Below, piece by piece: positions 51,631 to 63,000 of a stretch of 64,000 nucleotides of DNA. The stretch comes from Terriglobia bacterium (GTDB lineage: Bacteria > Acidobacteriota > Terriglobia > Bryobacterales > Bryobacteraceae). The stretch spans positions 215,568 to 279,567 of the forward strand of contig JAIQFK010000010.1 in the NCBI GenBank assembly GCA_020073305.1, written 5' to 3'. Under the pieces are notes generated by a model. That model was not told the origin of the DNA. It made no database searches and was given only the letters and a program-made list of their open reading frames with translations. Each line of letters starts with the position of its first letter. Within the stretch, counting starts at the first letter, position 1. The position numbers were made by a program, and so were the translations under genes.

Positions 51631-53793
51631 TCAGGCGTTGACGGCGGAACCCTTTCGGATGGGAATGTGAATTCCGAACGCGCCGAAAATATACTCCGGG
51701 CTGCCGCAAATCGCGTTTGAAGCCATCATGGCGGATTGCACCGCCGCTTCGACGCATCCGATATTCAGTTCGACCCGCGTCCAGTCTCCGGCCAGGATGA
51801 GGTTGTCAAATCCCGAGTCGCCCGGCGGCAGGCGAAACTCGGTGCTGCCTGCAACAGACATCACGTAAAGCTCGGTGGGGTCGATGTTCGCGCGGAAAAA
51901 CTGGTCGTCGAATGCGGCTTCTCCGGTTCGGCCGTAAATGTCCACCAACTGGTCGAAATCGAACTGACCCGGCGCCGACGGGTTGACGCAACCGGGCCAT
52001 AAGTCTCGCATGTCCTGATTCAGGAATTGAAGCGCTTTGGCGCGGGCGCGTGCGGTTTGCGTCGCAGGGTAGGCGGGATCGCTGAAGGGCGCCGCCGGCT
52101 TGTCCTCATCCATGCAATTGCAGAAGTACGCGATGTCTCTGCAATTGTCGCCCGGCTGCCAGGATTCGCGGACGATCAAATGCTGCATGTCGGCCCAGGT
52201 GTCGTAGGGTTCGACGAACGCCGTAAGGACGGGAGCCTCGCGGGGTCCCGGATTCCATCCCATCTCGCTCGCGGTCTTGTGAAGCCAGAGCTGAAACGCC
52301 TGTGTCCGCACGACTCGCACACGCTCGGTCATGAGCTTCCATTTGGGATTTGCCGCCACCAGCTCGGAGCAAATGTACGGCACGGCGCCGAGCGAAATGC
52401 CGTTGACCACGAGATCGAAATCGACGCCGCGCTTGAGCACACGCTGCGCCACCGGCTTCCAGGCGCACCAATAGGACTCCAGATCGTGATTCACTGGCGT
52501 GTTACGAATTGCCTGGCCCTCGGCCAATTGTTCCCAAGGCGGCTCGGCAGTCCAGCAATACACGCCGTTCACCGGGATGAGGGGCTGATACTCCGGCACG
52601 TTGGGCGTGGCCTGCACGTCGATGGAAATGGTATCCACCGAACGCTGGTCCGGAGAGAGGCCGAGACGGGTGACCTTCTGAAAGAACTCGAACTTCACGC
52701 CGCGGTGTTTCAAGCCCAGGTACAGCGGAGTAAACACGGTGTCGCCCATGCCGGCTTCCATCCAGAGCATGATCGACTTGCTGTAGGTGAGCGCCAGCCG
52801 CAGCAAACCGTTCAGCATCGTGCCTGCCGCCATGTTGAGGCTGGACGCTCCGGGCGAACCGTCCACATAGGCAAAACAGGCATCGTAGAAAGAGATGGTG
52901 AGGGTGCTGGTCGGTTGCCGGCAGCCGTGCTTCGCGAGCCATTGGCGAAATTCGAGGCCGTCGATCGAATCGAATCCGCGATGGATGAGGTCGTCCTCGA
53001 GAATCCCGCGCGCAACGGCCAGCACGGTGTCGAGGATGATGTTCAACCGGCGCAGCTCCTGGTCCTTCCGAAAAAGAATGCTGGCGAGGTCAACCACCTC
53101 CTGGAAAATTTTGAGGAAATCGTCGAGCAGTTGCAGGATGCCATCGAACTCCTGCGGCGGGATCCGGCTCGGATCGGCAGGCAGCCCCTTCGCTCTCTCG
53201 AAGGCCTGGTGCAGCGGGCTCGCCAGGCGTCCCGCCAGCGCTTCCACCCAGTGCGATGGAAACAGGGCGAGGCGGTTTGCTTCCCCGCTCACGACCTGGT
53301 CAAAGCGCTCTACCGCGAACCCGAGAGTTCGCACCACGTAGAGCCAGACCACGGAACCCGGATCGTTGACTCCTTCAGGCGGCGAGCCTTCGCCCGGCCA
53401 TTGGTCCGTCTCCGGCCAGACGACATTCCACGGAATGTACTTCCCCTCGAAATGCTCGGTGCTTGACGTGAAATTCATGGGCGAGAACGCATCTTTATAG
53501 GATGGGAACGGAGAGCCGGGCATTAGTGCGTTGTCGTGGCAGTAAGCGTACGCGTCGCGGATGCAGCGAAAGGCGTTCTCGTAGAAGCCCATCCAGAGAT
53601 GCAGGCCATGCTCCTGAATGCGGTTGCGAACTGCCTGGTTGCGCCCGCTCGCGCCCTTTCCGCCCAATCGCCAGCCAAGCTGATAGACAGTGATATCGTA
53701 CTGATCCTGCCAGCCGGGGACGTTGGTGAGTTCCCACGCCGTGCCAAGGGCGCCCACACCGCCGCCCAGGATCGCGATTCTCTGTTTTGGCAT
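51631..53793 (-). CDS. FAD/NAD(P)-binding amine oxidase/desaturase-like protein
   Basis: 720 residues from ATG 53793. FAD site at the N-terminus: IAILGGGVGALGTAWELT, then VYQLGWRLGGKGASGRN with the R/G motif, and EHGLHLWMGFYENAF. The C-terminal second FAD motif is LILAGDWTRVELNIGCVEAAVQ, ending as in amine oxidase and phytoene desaturase families. A very long middle part makes it bigger than typical desaturases. Substrate unknown; a carotenoid or another lipid is plausible by family. Confidence 0.8.
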   Translation of the reverse strand: MPKQRIAILGGGVGALGTAWELTNVPGWQDQYDITVYQLGWRLGGKGASGRNQAVRNRIQEHGLHLWMGFYENAFRCIRDAYAYCHDNALMPGSPFPSYKDAFSPMNFTSSTEHFEGKYIPWNVVWPETDQWPGEGSPPEGVNDPGSVVWLYVVRTLGFAVERFDQVVSGEANRLALFPSHWVEALAGRLASPLHQAFERAKGLPADPSRIPPQEFDGILQLLDDFLKIFQEVVDLASILFRKDQELRRLNIILDTVLAVARGILEDDLIHRGFDSIDGLEFRQWLAKHGCRQPTSTLTISFYDACFAYVDGSPGASSLNMAAGTMLNGLLRLALTYSKSIMLWMEAGMGDTVFTPLYLGLKHRGVKFEFFQKVTRLGLSPDQRSVDTISIDVQATPNVPEYQPLIPVNGVYCWTAEPPWEQLAEGQAIRNTPVNHDLESYWCAWKPVAQRVLKRGVDFDLVVNGISLGAVPYICSELVAANPKWKLMTERVRVVRTQAFQLWLHKTASEMGWNPGPREAPVLTAFVEPYDTWADMQHLIVRESWQPGDNCRDIAYFCNCMDEDKPAAPFSDPAYPATQTARARAKALQFLNQDMRDLWPGCVNPSAPGQFDFDQLVDIYGRTGEAAFDDQFFRANIDPTELYVMSVAGSTEFRLPPGDSGFDNLILAGDWTRVELNIGCVEAAVQSAMMASNAICGSPEYIFGAFGIHIPIRKGSAVNA

Positions 53794-53861
53794 GTGATCC
53801 ACTGTAGACCAAACGGCGAGGGGAGGATAGCCTGTCGGCCGTAACGGGGCGCCTTCCGTCT

Positions 53862-56507
53862 TTATTCGTAGCGCAAGGCGATCATCGGGTCCACGCGCGA
53901 GGCGCGGCGGGCCGGGATGTAGGCGGCGAGCATGGTGACAAGGAGTAGCGCGGGAACCACCAGCAGGTAAGTGACGAAGTCGGTCTGGCTGCCGTGGAAC
54001 AGGGAGTGCAAGACTTTCTCGGCTCCGAAGCTGGCTATCAGGCCAACGCCGATGCCGCTGAGCGCGAGAATGAGCCCCTGCCGCATCACCATGCGCAGGA
54101 CCATGTTCTGTTGGGCGCCGATGGCCATGCGGATTCCGATTTCGCGAGTCCGCCTGCCGGCAGCGTACGCCACTAAGCCGTAAAGCCCCACGATCGCCAG
54201 CACCAGCCCCATCACTCCCATGGCCGCGACGGTTTGCACGATCATGTTAGGCGTGTTCACCGCACGCATGCGGTAGAATTCCTCCATGGTGCGGATGTTA
54301 GAGATCGGCTGGCTGGCATCCAGCCCGTGGATTACCTCGCGCAGAGGCGCAGTCAAGGCGGATGCCTCGCCGAAGGACTCGGCCAGCAATGTCATCTGCT
54401 GCTGCGGATGCTGGCTCAAGGGAAGATAGAGAAATTCAGTTGGCGCCTCCGCGATCCACAGGTACTTGATGGTCTTGGCCACACCCACGATCTGCACCCA
54501 GGGCCCGTTCCGGTCGTCCAGCCGGAAACGCCTGCCGATCGGATTCTGACCCGGCCAGTAGTGTTTTGCGACTTCTTCGTTCACCACGGCGACACGCGGA
54601 GACGTGGCGGTGTCCGTTGCGAGGAAACTGCGGCCGCGCGCAATGGAAATACCGATGGTGGCGAAATAATTCTCGTCCACGGTGTTGGCGAAGATGTTGA
54701 CGTTCTCTTTTCCCGCGGGGAACTGATAGCCTTCCGGCAGAATGGTTGCCCCATCCTGCTGGTTGCCGTACGGGACCGAGAAGGTAAGGGCCGCCGATTT
54801 TACGCCTGGCGTGGAACGTGCCCTCTCGGTTACCTGGCGGAAAAACTGCTGCGTCTGGGATTCACTGTAATTCACCAGCGCCGGATTGAAGCTCATGGTG
54901 AGCAGATGATCCGTTCGGAAACCCGCACCCTGGCTGAGCTCGTGGCTGACGCCTCGATAAATGAAGGTCGCCACCGCCAGCAGCACCAGCGAGAGCGCCA
55001 CTTGTCCGGCGACCAGGAGATTCCGTCCCCACAGGCGCCGCCGGCCGGGCGCGTCCGAGGTGGCGGACCGCAGCGCCTTCACCAGGTCTGTCCGGGTAGT
55101 CTGTATGGCGGGAGCTAGTCCGAACAACACCGCACTGGTTAAAGCAACGGCGAGACTGTACAGCAACGCTCGCTGGTCCAATTCGAAGGAAAATTTCAGC
55201 GGCAGATCCGTGGGAACTTGAAGTCTCCGGAAAAAGAGGATGCCCAGGTAGCCAAACCCTAGACCCGCGAAACCTCCGGCTACTGCGAGGAGCAAACTCT
55301 CGGTGAGCAACTGGCGAATCAGCCTGTAGCGTCCGGCCCCAATGGCGAGGCGCAAAGCGATTTCCCGTGCGCGCACGGGCGCCCGGCTGGTGAGCAAGCC
55401 GGCCACGTTGGCGCAGGCCACCAGCAGCACGGCGAGACTCAGCGCGCTGATCATGGCGACCAACTGGGCGTCCGGCGGCGACTGCTGAACCCTGGCCTCC
55501 ATCTCGGTGCGCACGGCAACTCCTCGATTCCGATTGGTATCCGGATAAGCCCTCTCGAGATTCTTGGCAATGGACGCCAGCTCGGCCTGCGCCTGGGAAA
55601 TCGTCACGCCCGGTTTCAGGCGGCCTTTGATCGCCAAGCCGCGGCGGTCGCGCGCCTCGAGTGGATTGCTTTTGGGATCGTGCGAGAGGCGCGGCCACAT
55701 CATGATCGGCATGTAGAATCCGGTTTGCAGGAACCGGTTCATGCCTGAGAACCGCTCTGGCGCAACGCCAATGATGGTGAATTCGATGCCGTTGACCCGT
55801 ACTTTGCGGCCCAAGACGGAGCGATCAGCCGCAAAATCCTGTGTCCACAGGTCGTGGCCCAGCACCAGAACGGCGTCCCGGCCCGGCACGAGGTCTTCCT
55901 CGGGGCGAAAGCCACGCCCCAGCTCCGGCTGCACCCCCATAACGCGGAAGAAGTTGCCCGTCACCAGCGATGCGAATCTGATTTGAGGCGGCGCATCGCG
56001 CTCGGTGGCGAATCCGTATGTGGAGTCAGTGAATGCCACTAACCCGTCGAAGCTCTTACTTTGATCGCGGAAGTCGATGTAGTCGCGGTACGACGCGACG
56101 AGACTGCTGAAGCCCTCGAGGGATACGACCGTACCCACGGTGACCACCTCGCTCGGGCGCAGCACCGTCAAGGGACGCAGAAGCATGGCATCGGCAAAAC
56201 TGAATGTTGCGCAGTTGGCGCCAATGCCGATGGCGAGAGATACCACAGCCACCACCGTGAATCCCGGATTCTTGGCAAGCATACGCCGGCCGTGGCGGAA
56301 GTCCTGCGCCAGACGCTCGAACCACACCCAGCCCCAAACGGCCCGGGTCTCTTCCTTGACGTTCTGGACAGGACCGAACTTTCGCATGGCGGCGTGGCGG
56401 GCTTCTTCGGGCGGCATCCCGGCGGCAATGTTGTCCTGGGTTTCGCGGTCGATATAGTCGCGGACTTCGTTGTCGAGGCTTTCTTCGCGGCGCTGGCGGA
56501 ATTTCAT
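53862..56507 (-). CDS. ADOP-family (MacB/FtsX-type) ABC transporter permease
   Basis: 881 residues from ATG 56507, which has AGGAAGG upstream and overlaps the padR stop by four bases. Residues 1-60 are the permease prefix ([34 protein letters not shown]). Then membrane segment 1 ([20 protein letters not shown]), a MacB-like periplasmic domain, three FtsX segments, a second periplasmic domain and a second FtsX set ending [20 protein letters not shown]. This two-half permease without a linked ATPase is the typical ADOP form. Substrate is unknown; drugs or lipoproteins are usual for MacB/LolC relatives. Confidence 0.92.
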   Translation of the reverse strand: MKFRQRREESLDNEVRDYIDRETQDNIAAGMPPEEARHAAMRKFGPVQNVKEETRAVWGWVWFERLAQDFRHGRRMLAKNPGFTVVAVVSLAIGIGANCATFSFADAMLLRPLTVLRPSEVVTVGTVVSLEGFSSLVASYRDYIDFRDQSKSFDGLVAFTDSTYGFATERDAPPQIRFASLVTGNFFRVMGVQPELGRGFRPEEDLVPGRDAVLVLGHDLWTQDFAADRSVLGRKVRVNGIEFTIIGVAPERFSGMNRFLQTGFYMPIMMWPRLSHDPKSNPLEARDRRGLAIKGRLKPGVTISQAQAELASIAKNLERAYPDTNRNRGVAVRTEMEARVQQSPPDAQLVAMISALSLAVLLVACANVAGLLTSRAPVRAREIALRLAIGAGRYRLIRQLLTESLLLAVAGGFAGLGFGYLGILFFRRLQVPTDLPLKFSFELDQRALLYSLAVALTSAVLFGLAPAIQTTRTDLVKALRSATSDAPGRRRLWGRNLLVAGQVALSLVLLAVATFIYRGVSHELSQGAGFRTDHLLTMSFNPALVNYSESQTQQFFRQVTERARSTPGVKSAALTFSVPYGNQQDGATILPEGYQFPAGKENVNIFANTVDENYFATIGISIARGRSFLATDTATSPRVAVVNEEVAKHYWPGQNPIGRRFRLDDRNGPWVQIVGVAKTIKYLWIAEAPTEFLYLPLSQHPQQQMTLLAESFGEASALTAPLREVIHGLDASQPISNIRTMEEFYRMRAVNTPNMIVQTVAAMGVMGLVLAIVGLYGLVAYAAGRRTREIGIRMAIGAQQNMVLRMVMRQGLILALSGIGVGLIASFGAEKVLHSLFHGSQTDFVTYLLVVPALLLVTMLAAYIPARRASRVDPMIALRYE

Positions 56508-56866
56508 GGCTGGCCTTCCTCTTCCACCGGGCGCATAATTCGGGCAATGGCCTGCGTCAGGCGCTCCCATTTCGAGTTCTCGGCGGTGAGTTTCTTCCGG
56601 CCCTTTACGGTCAAGCTGTAGAACTTGGCGCGGCGGTTATTTTCGGAAGTGCCTTCTTTGGCGGAAATCAGGCCTTGTTTGACCAGGCGGTGCAGGGCCG
56701 GATAGAGCGAACCGTGCTCTACCTGCAGCACATCCTCCGAGCCGTGCTCGATGGCGTGAGCGATGGCGTGGCCATGTGCCGGACCAAACAGAAGCGTCCG
56801 CAAAATGAGCATATCCAGCGTGCCCTGCAACAAATCGATCTTGGTCTTCAGGTCTTCGGTAGACAT
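56504..56866 (-). CDS. PadR family transcriptional regulator
   Basis: 120 residues. A winged helix: [60 protein letters not shown], then [10 protein letters not shown]. PadR regulators repress efflux or detoxification genes until they bind a small molecule. It is immediately upstream of, and coupled to, the ADOP permease. The start codon lies inside a perfect inverted repeat, 56862-56901, which suggests autorepression. Confidence 0.94.
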   Translation of the reverse strand: MSTEDLKTKIDLLQGTLDMLILRTLLFGPAHGHAIAHAIEHGSEDVLQVEHGSLYPALHRLVKQGLISAKEGTSENNRRAKFYSLTVKGRKKLTAENSKWERLTQAIARIMRPVEEEGQP

Positions 56867-56901
56867 TCTACTTGAGTCTAGATTCTCTCGGGTAGAATGT
56901 C
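56862..56901. promoter_or_regulatory. Candidate PadR operator (perfect 10-bp inverted repeat)
   Basis: GACATTCTAC (56862-56871) and GTAGAATGTC (56892-56901) are perfect inverted copies with a 20-base spacer. The left copy contains the padR start codon. Binding there would block transcription or translation of the padR-permease operon. Confidence 0.6.
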
Positions 56902-57007
56902 AAGGGGGAGTCTCGGGGGCCGAGATCGCGGGCTGTGCAGCCGCCAGAACTTTGAGTGATGGTGGCTTTGGGTCCGGTCTTCCGCCGGCGGTTTGAGACG
57001 CATCGCG

Positions 57008-57047
57008 AAAAAAAAAGCACCGGGTCAAGCCAGGCTTGACCCGGTGC
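57008..57047 (-). terminator. Rho-independent terminator
   Basis: Minus-strand stem of 15 complementary bases (57047-57033 with 57031-57017, one unpaired base between) followed by nine T's (A's 57008-57016 on the plus strand). It ends the two-gene cysteine-motif operon 33 bases after its last stop. Confidence 0.88.
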
Positions 57048-57079
57048 GTTGGACGTGCTTGACTCTTTGGTTAGACTAA

Positions 57080-57808
57080 CTAAAAGCCTTTCTTCGGATC
57101 GCAATTGCACGTGCCGGCTCCGCTGCCGTTTCCGCCGAGGCTGGGATCGGCCGTGATAGCGAAGCACTGTTGCTCCAACTTCTTCATTTCCGAATAACTC
57201 AACTGCGCGTCCTGGAAGTTAATCTCCGTGACCGTATAAGCGGCTCCTAACGCAACCCCTAACGTCCGGGTATGCGTAATCCAGGATTCCAATCTGCCCG
57301 ACGGCCAGTAGTCGCTGCCCGCATCGCAGAATTTTACATCGCTGTTGGTGGCGTTGTTGGGCGTCGGAGGCAACCCGGCACCACGACGTCCGCCGCCGAA
57401 AGAGGCGACGATCTTAATGGCTCCGGAGTGCTGCACGCCCGGAGTGTACGGATTCTTGGTCAGGTCATTGTTCAAGCTGAAATTCTGCATTCCGTTCGGG
57501 GTGATCTTGCAACTGCAGCATTCCGCCAACTGCTGGTCCGGCGTGAACACGTAAACGTTCGCACACAGATCGCCACCCTTAATTGTAGTCGGATCGCCCG
57601 ACCCAAAACCACCGGTGGAACCTGGGTTCGTGACGTGCAGTTGCGCATCGGGGAAGCCCATGTTGGCATTGACGTAGTAGCCGATATCATAGGACCCGCT
57701 GCCCTGTACGGACAGTACGGAGTCCTGCCCGAAGGCCAGAGTCGGAACCAGACATGTGAGCACGATCGCAACAAGCGCGAAGGTTAGTTTCCATTTCATG
57801 GTAGACAT
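57080..57808 (-). CDS. Secreted cysteine-motif protein, paralogue A
   Basis: 242 residues from ATG 57808 (AAGGAGA upstream); the frame is open further upstream but there it overlaps the neighbour. Signal peptide about 1-27 (LTFALVAIVLTCLVPTLAFG). The mature part shares an order of motifs with the next gene: YYVNANMGF, NPGSTGGF, GDLCANVYVFTPDQQLAECC with SC following, SWITHTRT and a C-terminal CxC near CNCD. It is probably disulfide-bonded in the periplasm or outside the cell. No family name or function was recognised. Terminator at 57008-57047. Confidence 0.72.
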   Translation of the reverse strand: MSTMKWKLTFALVAIVLTCLVPTLAFGQDSVLSVQGSGSYDIGYYVNANMGFPDAQLHVTNPGSTGGFGSGDPTTIKGGDLCANVYVFTPDQQLAECCSCKITPNGMQNFSLNNDLTKNPYTPGVQHSGAIKIVASFGGGRRGAGLPPTPNNATNSDVKFCDAGSDYWPSGRLESWITHTRTLGVALGAAYTVTEINFQDAQLSYSEMKKLEQQCFAITADPSLGGNGSGAGTCNCDPKKGF

Positions 57809-57845
57809 TGTATAAATTCTCCTTTTCCAATTAGTTGTGATCTGC

Positions 57846-58619
57846 TCAATCACCAGTGCCACATGTGCACAGCCCAAAACCGCTGCCATTGAGTGCAATA
57901 TTGGCGCACTGGTGCTGGATCTTGTAAAGTTCCGTACCGCCGTCGTCCCGGCTCTCAGCGCCATAGGATTCGCGGCCCAAATCAGCCTTTCGGAATTCCG
58001 TCTCCGTCAAAGTGAATAAGGTGCTGGCGCCCGTCAGCGTTGGGCGAACGTGGGTGATCCAGCTGCGCAGCGAGCCCTCGGGATAAAAGCTCGTAGCGGC
58101 CTTAGGAATGGTATAGCTGGTTCCGTTCCCGTTGGTTGTGGTGGTCACGCAGGAGCCATTGTCAGTGTTCGAAGTATCCGAAGAGACAATCTTGATGAGG
58201 CCGGCGTGAGGCTTAGGTACAACCGTAGTGTTCTCCACTGGATTGGACGTAAGATCCCCATCCACGGTTAATGTGCGGAGTCCATTGGGGCTGAGGTAGC
58301 AGCTGCAGCATTCCGCCAGCTCCTGATCTGCTTTAAACACGTAGATGTTCGCACACAGATCGCCATCGACGCCGTCCACTAACTCGGCTGCCGAATAGCC
58401 GCCCGTGGAACCAGGGTTGACAATGTTCAAATCTGCTTCGACAGAAAAGCCCATATTGGCGTTGCTGTAATAGCCAAGATAATAGGCATCCCTGGAGCCC
58501 TCACTCGTTGTTGACTGCGCAAAGCCTGTTGAGGCTAGACACGTAAGTACTACAGTAATCGCCAAGAGCCCACGGATTATTTGTGCGCTCCCGACGGATT
58601 TCCATCGCTTTGTAAGCAT
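57846..58619 (-). CDS. Secreted cysteine-motif protein, paralogue B
   Basis: 257 residues from ATG 58619; GGAGA lies 14 bases upstream. Signal peptide (IIRGLLAITVVLTCLASTGFA) followed by YYSNANMGF, NPGSTGGYS, GDLCANIYVFKADQELAECC with SC after it, SPNGLRTL, SWITHVRPTL and a terminal CTCG. It is a tandem duplicate of paralogue A, which lies 37 bases downstream on the same transcript. The two differ mainly in the middle. No function recognised. Confidence 0.72.
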   Translation of the reverse strand: MLTKRWKSVGSAQIIRGLLAITVVLTCLASTGFAQSTTSEGSRDAYYLGYYSNANMGFSVEADLNIVNPGSTGGYSAAELVDGVDGDLCANIYVFKADQELAECCSCYLSPNGLRTLTVDGDLTSNPVENTTVVPKPHAGLIKIVSSDTSNTDNGSCVTTTTNGNGTSYTIPKAATSFYPEGSLRSWITHVRPTLTGASTLFTLTETEFRKADLGRESYGAESRDDGGTELYKIQHQCANIALNGSGFGLCTCGTGD

Positions 58620-59300
58620 AGGAATGTTCTTTCTCCTTTTCGGTTGTTTCGACATTCATCGCCCGACGGTTAATATCGTGTCACTGTTCCTAGTTAGTCC
58701 ACAAGCCCAAATCGGCTTATGAAGGTTAAGAAAGTACTATCGTCGGTACTGGTATTGCTTGATTCGGCAATTACAATGTTCGGAATCAGCAGCCATCCGA
58801 TCGTGTCACAACTTTGGCTTCGTAAGAGTACGCGCAGACGCTTGAAAACAGCAGCGGAACTACAAACTTCACCAACGCAGACAATTGGTCGACTTACTGA
58901 TTATCAGAGACTGTGCACTGTCCGTGAGCTTGGCTTTGACATAGCCGTCGGATACAAGTTTTTTTGGGGGACTGCGAGACTATCTTTCGATAGAGGCTTG
59001 GTGCGTGGATATACTACAAGAACGTTACCCACTTCGCAACAACCACAGTGAAGAACTAGGGCGGCCGGAGAAGTCCTGATTGTCCGGATAGCTTCCGAGC
59101 CATCATACGGAAGAGGCCAGAAGCAGCGGCCGCCCTGGCACAAATCCTGGCTGCACATCCAGAATGCCGGAAGCCGTCTTGAAAACCTTGCCTGTGATCA
59201 GGGACAGCCCCGCTGCTGCATGCATGGATCGATCTGGGGAGGCGCCTTGGCCGCCCAATTGGCGCGGCAGCGCAGATCTTATCAGCGGCTTGCGTTTGCG
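58620..59300. other. Stretch without a supported gene
   Basis: About 680 bases. The first 60 probably hold the promoter of the cysteine-motif operon. A frame of 110 codons (58719-59051, plus strand) has an atypical, basic, low-GC composition and no family look, so it is not called. The rest shows only short interrupted frames. Confidence 0.5.
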
Positions 59301-59792
59301 TTAGACGCCCGCGAAGACGAAACCATGGCGCCATGTGCGACCTTGCCGGAGACTTCCGCCAGTTCCCTGTCGATGGCATCGTGAAAGGTGTCGTTCCCGG
59401 AGTGATTTCACGTACGCGGCGTGAGCTTTGGCGGTCCGAGCCTCCCTAATATGCTGCAGGACTTTGTCTCGCACGGCCTCGAACGGCTGGTCGGTGTTCA
59501 CTCCTTCGGTGTAGACCCGCAACTGATCATCGGTGGGATCTGTAATGTGCGCATTCACATTGCGTTCCAGCAGCTCTTTGACTGTCACATGTTGCCGGCG
59601 CGCCTCCGCTTCAAGCACCTGATCGTCGATCCACTGCTCCAGCGCGGCTCGCTCGGCGGCATAGTATTGCTGGCGTGCCTGGAACAGCTTGTCCGCCATG
59701 CCACGCTCCATCTCGCCCAAAGTGAGCTTTTGCCCGCTTATCTCGGCGACTACAGTTTCCAGACCAGGCCAAAGGTGCCGATTCTCAGGCCG
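59301..59792 (-). pseudogene. Fragment of a SurA-like/thioredoxin-fusion gene
   Basis: The frame is open from a TAA at 59793-59795 and shows a SurA-N-like helical region: ETVVAEISGQKLTLGEMERG, QYYAAERAALEQWIDDQV, LEAEARRQHVTVKELLERNV and EGVNTDQPFEAVRDKVLQHI. In related acidobacterial proteins this precedes a DsbA-like thioredoxin domain. Here the family match stops at YVKSLRER; the next 25 residues are unrelated and end in a stop, and no start codon fits the 5' end. It looks truncated at both ends. Confidence 0.6.
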
Positions 59793-60024
59793 TTAGAGGC
59801 TCAATGAGCCTTTCATACCCGAGCGCGGAAACGGCCGGTTCTGAGTTTTTGCCCAAGTCGCTGAGCCTGGACCGGTTGTCTCAACCGCCGTTGGAGCCCG
59901 GGAAGGCGCCACCGGACCCACCGAATCGATTTGGCTGGTACTAGAACTTCCTCAAGGCGCGCTTAGGTAAATTACTGAGGCATCCGTTGAAGTCTTATTC
60001 TAGAATTGATTAGTCAACCAATAA

Positions 60025-63000
60025 ATGACGCCTCCCCGAACGTGCCATCTTTTCGTTCCGCTACTGTTTTTGGGTTGGGCCTCGATGTCATGGGCTGGGA
60101 CCGAGTACCCCGCCTCGCCGGGGGATCCGGTGGTTCCGAACCAATTGTTGGTGCGCTACAAACCCGGAATCGCGTCGGCATCCGTGACATCCACGATGGT
60201 TCCCGGAGCACAAGCCGTACCGCTGGCGAATACTCCGAATGTTTATCTGGTCCAAGTCCCACAGGGCGCCCCTCAGAACTACTCCGCCCAGCTCAGCCTA
60301 AACCCGTTAGTTGATTACGTTGAGCCGAATCGCATCCGGCACACAACTCTGGTTACTCCGAACGACCCGTTCTACTCGTCCCCGCCGCCGTTCCTTACGC
60401 AATCTCAGTGGGCCTTGCAGAACGTTCAGGCGCTCCAGGCGTGGCAACTGCTTCCCAATGTGTACCTGACCTCTGGGACAGCGGGCCCAGGCCGCCTTAA
60501 AGTTGCGGTCCTGGATACGGGCGCCGATTGTACGCACCCGGATTTCGCCAACGCCGGAGGCGGTTCGCGCGATGCTGCCTCGGGGGGGCAGATCTTGTTT
60601 TCAGCGAGCCAGGCCATCGTCGGCACCACGATCAACAGTCCAAGTTGCGCGTGGCAGGACGATTATGGACACGGCACCCACGTATCCGGCATCATCGCCG
60701 CTGCGGCAAACAACGGCCTGGACATAGCCGGACTCGGCTATCCGCTCGAGCTGATTGAGTACAAAGTCATGGACGACACGGGAGCGGGCACCGACGCCAA
60801 CATCGCCAGCGGGATCCGCGCAGCAGCCAATGCCGGCGCCAGTATCATTTCCATGAGCATCGGCGAAGCGCAATACTCGCAGACTCTCCAGGATGCCGTC
60901 AACTATGCGTGGCAAAGGGGCTGCGTGATGGTTGCCGCGGCGGGTAACGACGGCCAAAATGAGATATTCTTTCCCGCAGATGCCAATCATGTGATCGGTG
61001 TCGGGGCAACGGGATCGTCGGATGTTCGGGCTAGTTTTTCCAACACAGGGAACGGGGTTGATATTGCGGCACCGGGAGTGGGGATTCTCTCCCTGGCTCC
61101 GATGTACTCAGTCACCCTGACTCCGAATCAGGAGTACGACCAACTGGACGGCACTTCGCAGGCCACTCCGCATGTCGCCGCTGTGGCCGGTTTGATCGAA
61201 ATGGCTTCGCCGAATCTTGCCCCGCTGGCCGTGGCGCAGCGCATTCAGCAGTCGGCCGATAACACTGATTCGGTCGTCAACGGCGGCTGGGATCAGAGTG
61301 AGGGGTATGGGAGAATCAACGCTTTCCGCGCAATCTCGGGGAACCTGCGCAGCGCCGGCGTTGGAAGCATCACGGGGCAAGTTGTGAACAGTTCCGGATT
61401 GCCCGTGGCGGCGGCCACGGTGAACGCAGGCGCCGGCCACAGTATCCTCACCGACACGATACCCACTGGACTTTTCCGCATTTCCAATTTGACGGCCGGG
61501 AATACTTATCCGGTCGCGGCCTCCGCATCCGGCTTCACGACCGTCAACCTGAACGTGGCGGTGGTTGCCGGAGCGGACACCAATGTGACGATTGTGTTGG
61601 GCACCACTACCGGCGTGTTTCAGGGCTCGGTCTCCGATGGCGGAGTGCCCGTTGCGGGCGCGGTGGTGGAAGCTCTTTCTGGCGGGCTGATCCAGGCGGA
61701 AGCCGCGACCGATTCCAGCGGCCAATACTCTCTGGTGGTTCCCCCGGCGACTTACGATCTGCGAGCCTCGATCATGTACGGGGTCACAACAACCGTGGCG
61801 TCTAAGACTGTGGGGGCAAACGGGAGCACAACGGCAGACATCGCAATGGCGAAAGAGGGCAACATCACCGGAACGGTTCTGGACAGCAGCAACAATCCGG
61901 TTGCCAATGCGGTGATCACCGTGAGCGGCTCTGGTTTTTCCGCGGGCGCCATCGCCAATGTCAGCGGCTTATTTTCGACGATCGGAATTCCGGCAGCAAC
62001 ATACAGTGTCACCGCCACACGGGCGTCACCGGCGTTCAGTGCAACCGTGACCGGCGTGGTGGTGGCCAACGATCAGGCCACGATCGTGAACTTCTCGCAG
62101 AATGTGACGGTGACCACCAACCCGCCGGGACTGCAAATCATCGTGGACGGCACCACGCTCACGGCGCCGCAGTTTTTCAACTGGACAGCCGGGTCACAAC
62201 ACACCGTGAACGTGCCCAGTCCGCAGAACACTTCGAGCACGCACGCCGCTTTTTCGAGCTGGAGCGACAGCGGGGGCCAATCGCACACTGTCACCGCACC
62301 GGCATCAGGCCAGACAGCCACTTTCACGGCGAACTTCAGCGCATCGTACCTGCTGACGCTGGCCGCTTCGCCGGCCAGTGGCGGAACGGTAGCGCCGAAT
62401 CCAGCCTCGCCTACGAACGACGGCTTCTATGCGAGCGGGACCGGAGTGCAGGTGACGGCGACGGCCAACTCAGGGTTTACCTTCGCGAGCTTTTCGGGCG
62501 ACCTGGCCGGTGCCACCAACCCGCAAACAGTGGTGATGTCGGCGCCGCGCACGGTCACCGCCAACTTCTCTTCGCCCACAGCGATCACGGTGACCACCAA
62601 TCCCGCCGGTCTGCAGATTACCGTGGATGGCGCCCCGTACACCAGTCCACATGTGTTCACCAGCTGGGTTACCGGTTCGCTGCACCCGGTGGCGGTTGCC
62701 AGCCCGCAAAGTGGGGCGGCGGGAACACAATATGTCTTCGCGAGCTGGAGCGACGGCGGAGCCATTACCCACCAGATCACAACGCCGGCCACAGCCACTA
62801 CCTACACGGCGAACTTCACGACGCAGTACCTGCTCACTCTCGCCGCTGCGCCGAGCGGCGGCGGCACGCTGGCGGCCAATCCAACTTCGGCCAACGGCTA
62901 TTACAACAGCGGGACATCGGTGCAAGTGACTGCTACGGCCAACCCCGGCTTTTTGTTTGGGAACTTTTCGGGCGACCTGAGCGGCACCGGCAACCCACAG

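Noticed and set aside
52027..53466. 479-codon frame antisense to the FAD oxidoreductase
   Set aside because: No family motif and the real protein is on the other strand with intact FAD motifs.
57017..57047. Hairpin as an insertion-sequence end
   Set aside because: The adjoining T-run and position 33 bases after a stop fit a terminator better; no transposase is present.
58719..59051. 110-codon frame in the gap after the cysteine-motif operon
   Set aside because: No recognisable family, unusual composition and no ribosome site; kept only as a note in the gap entry.
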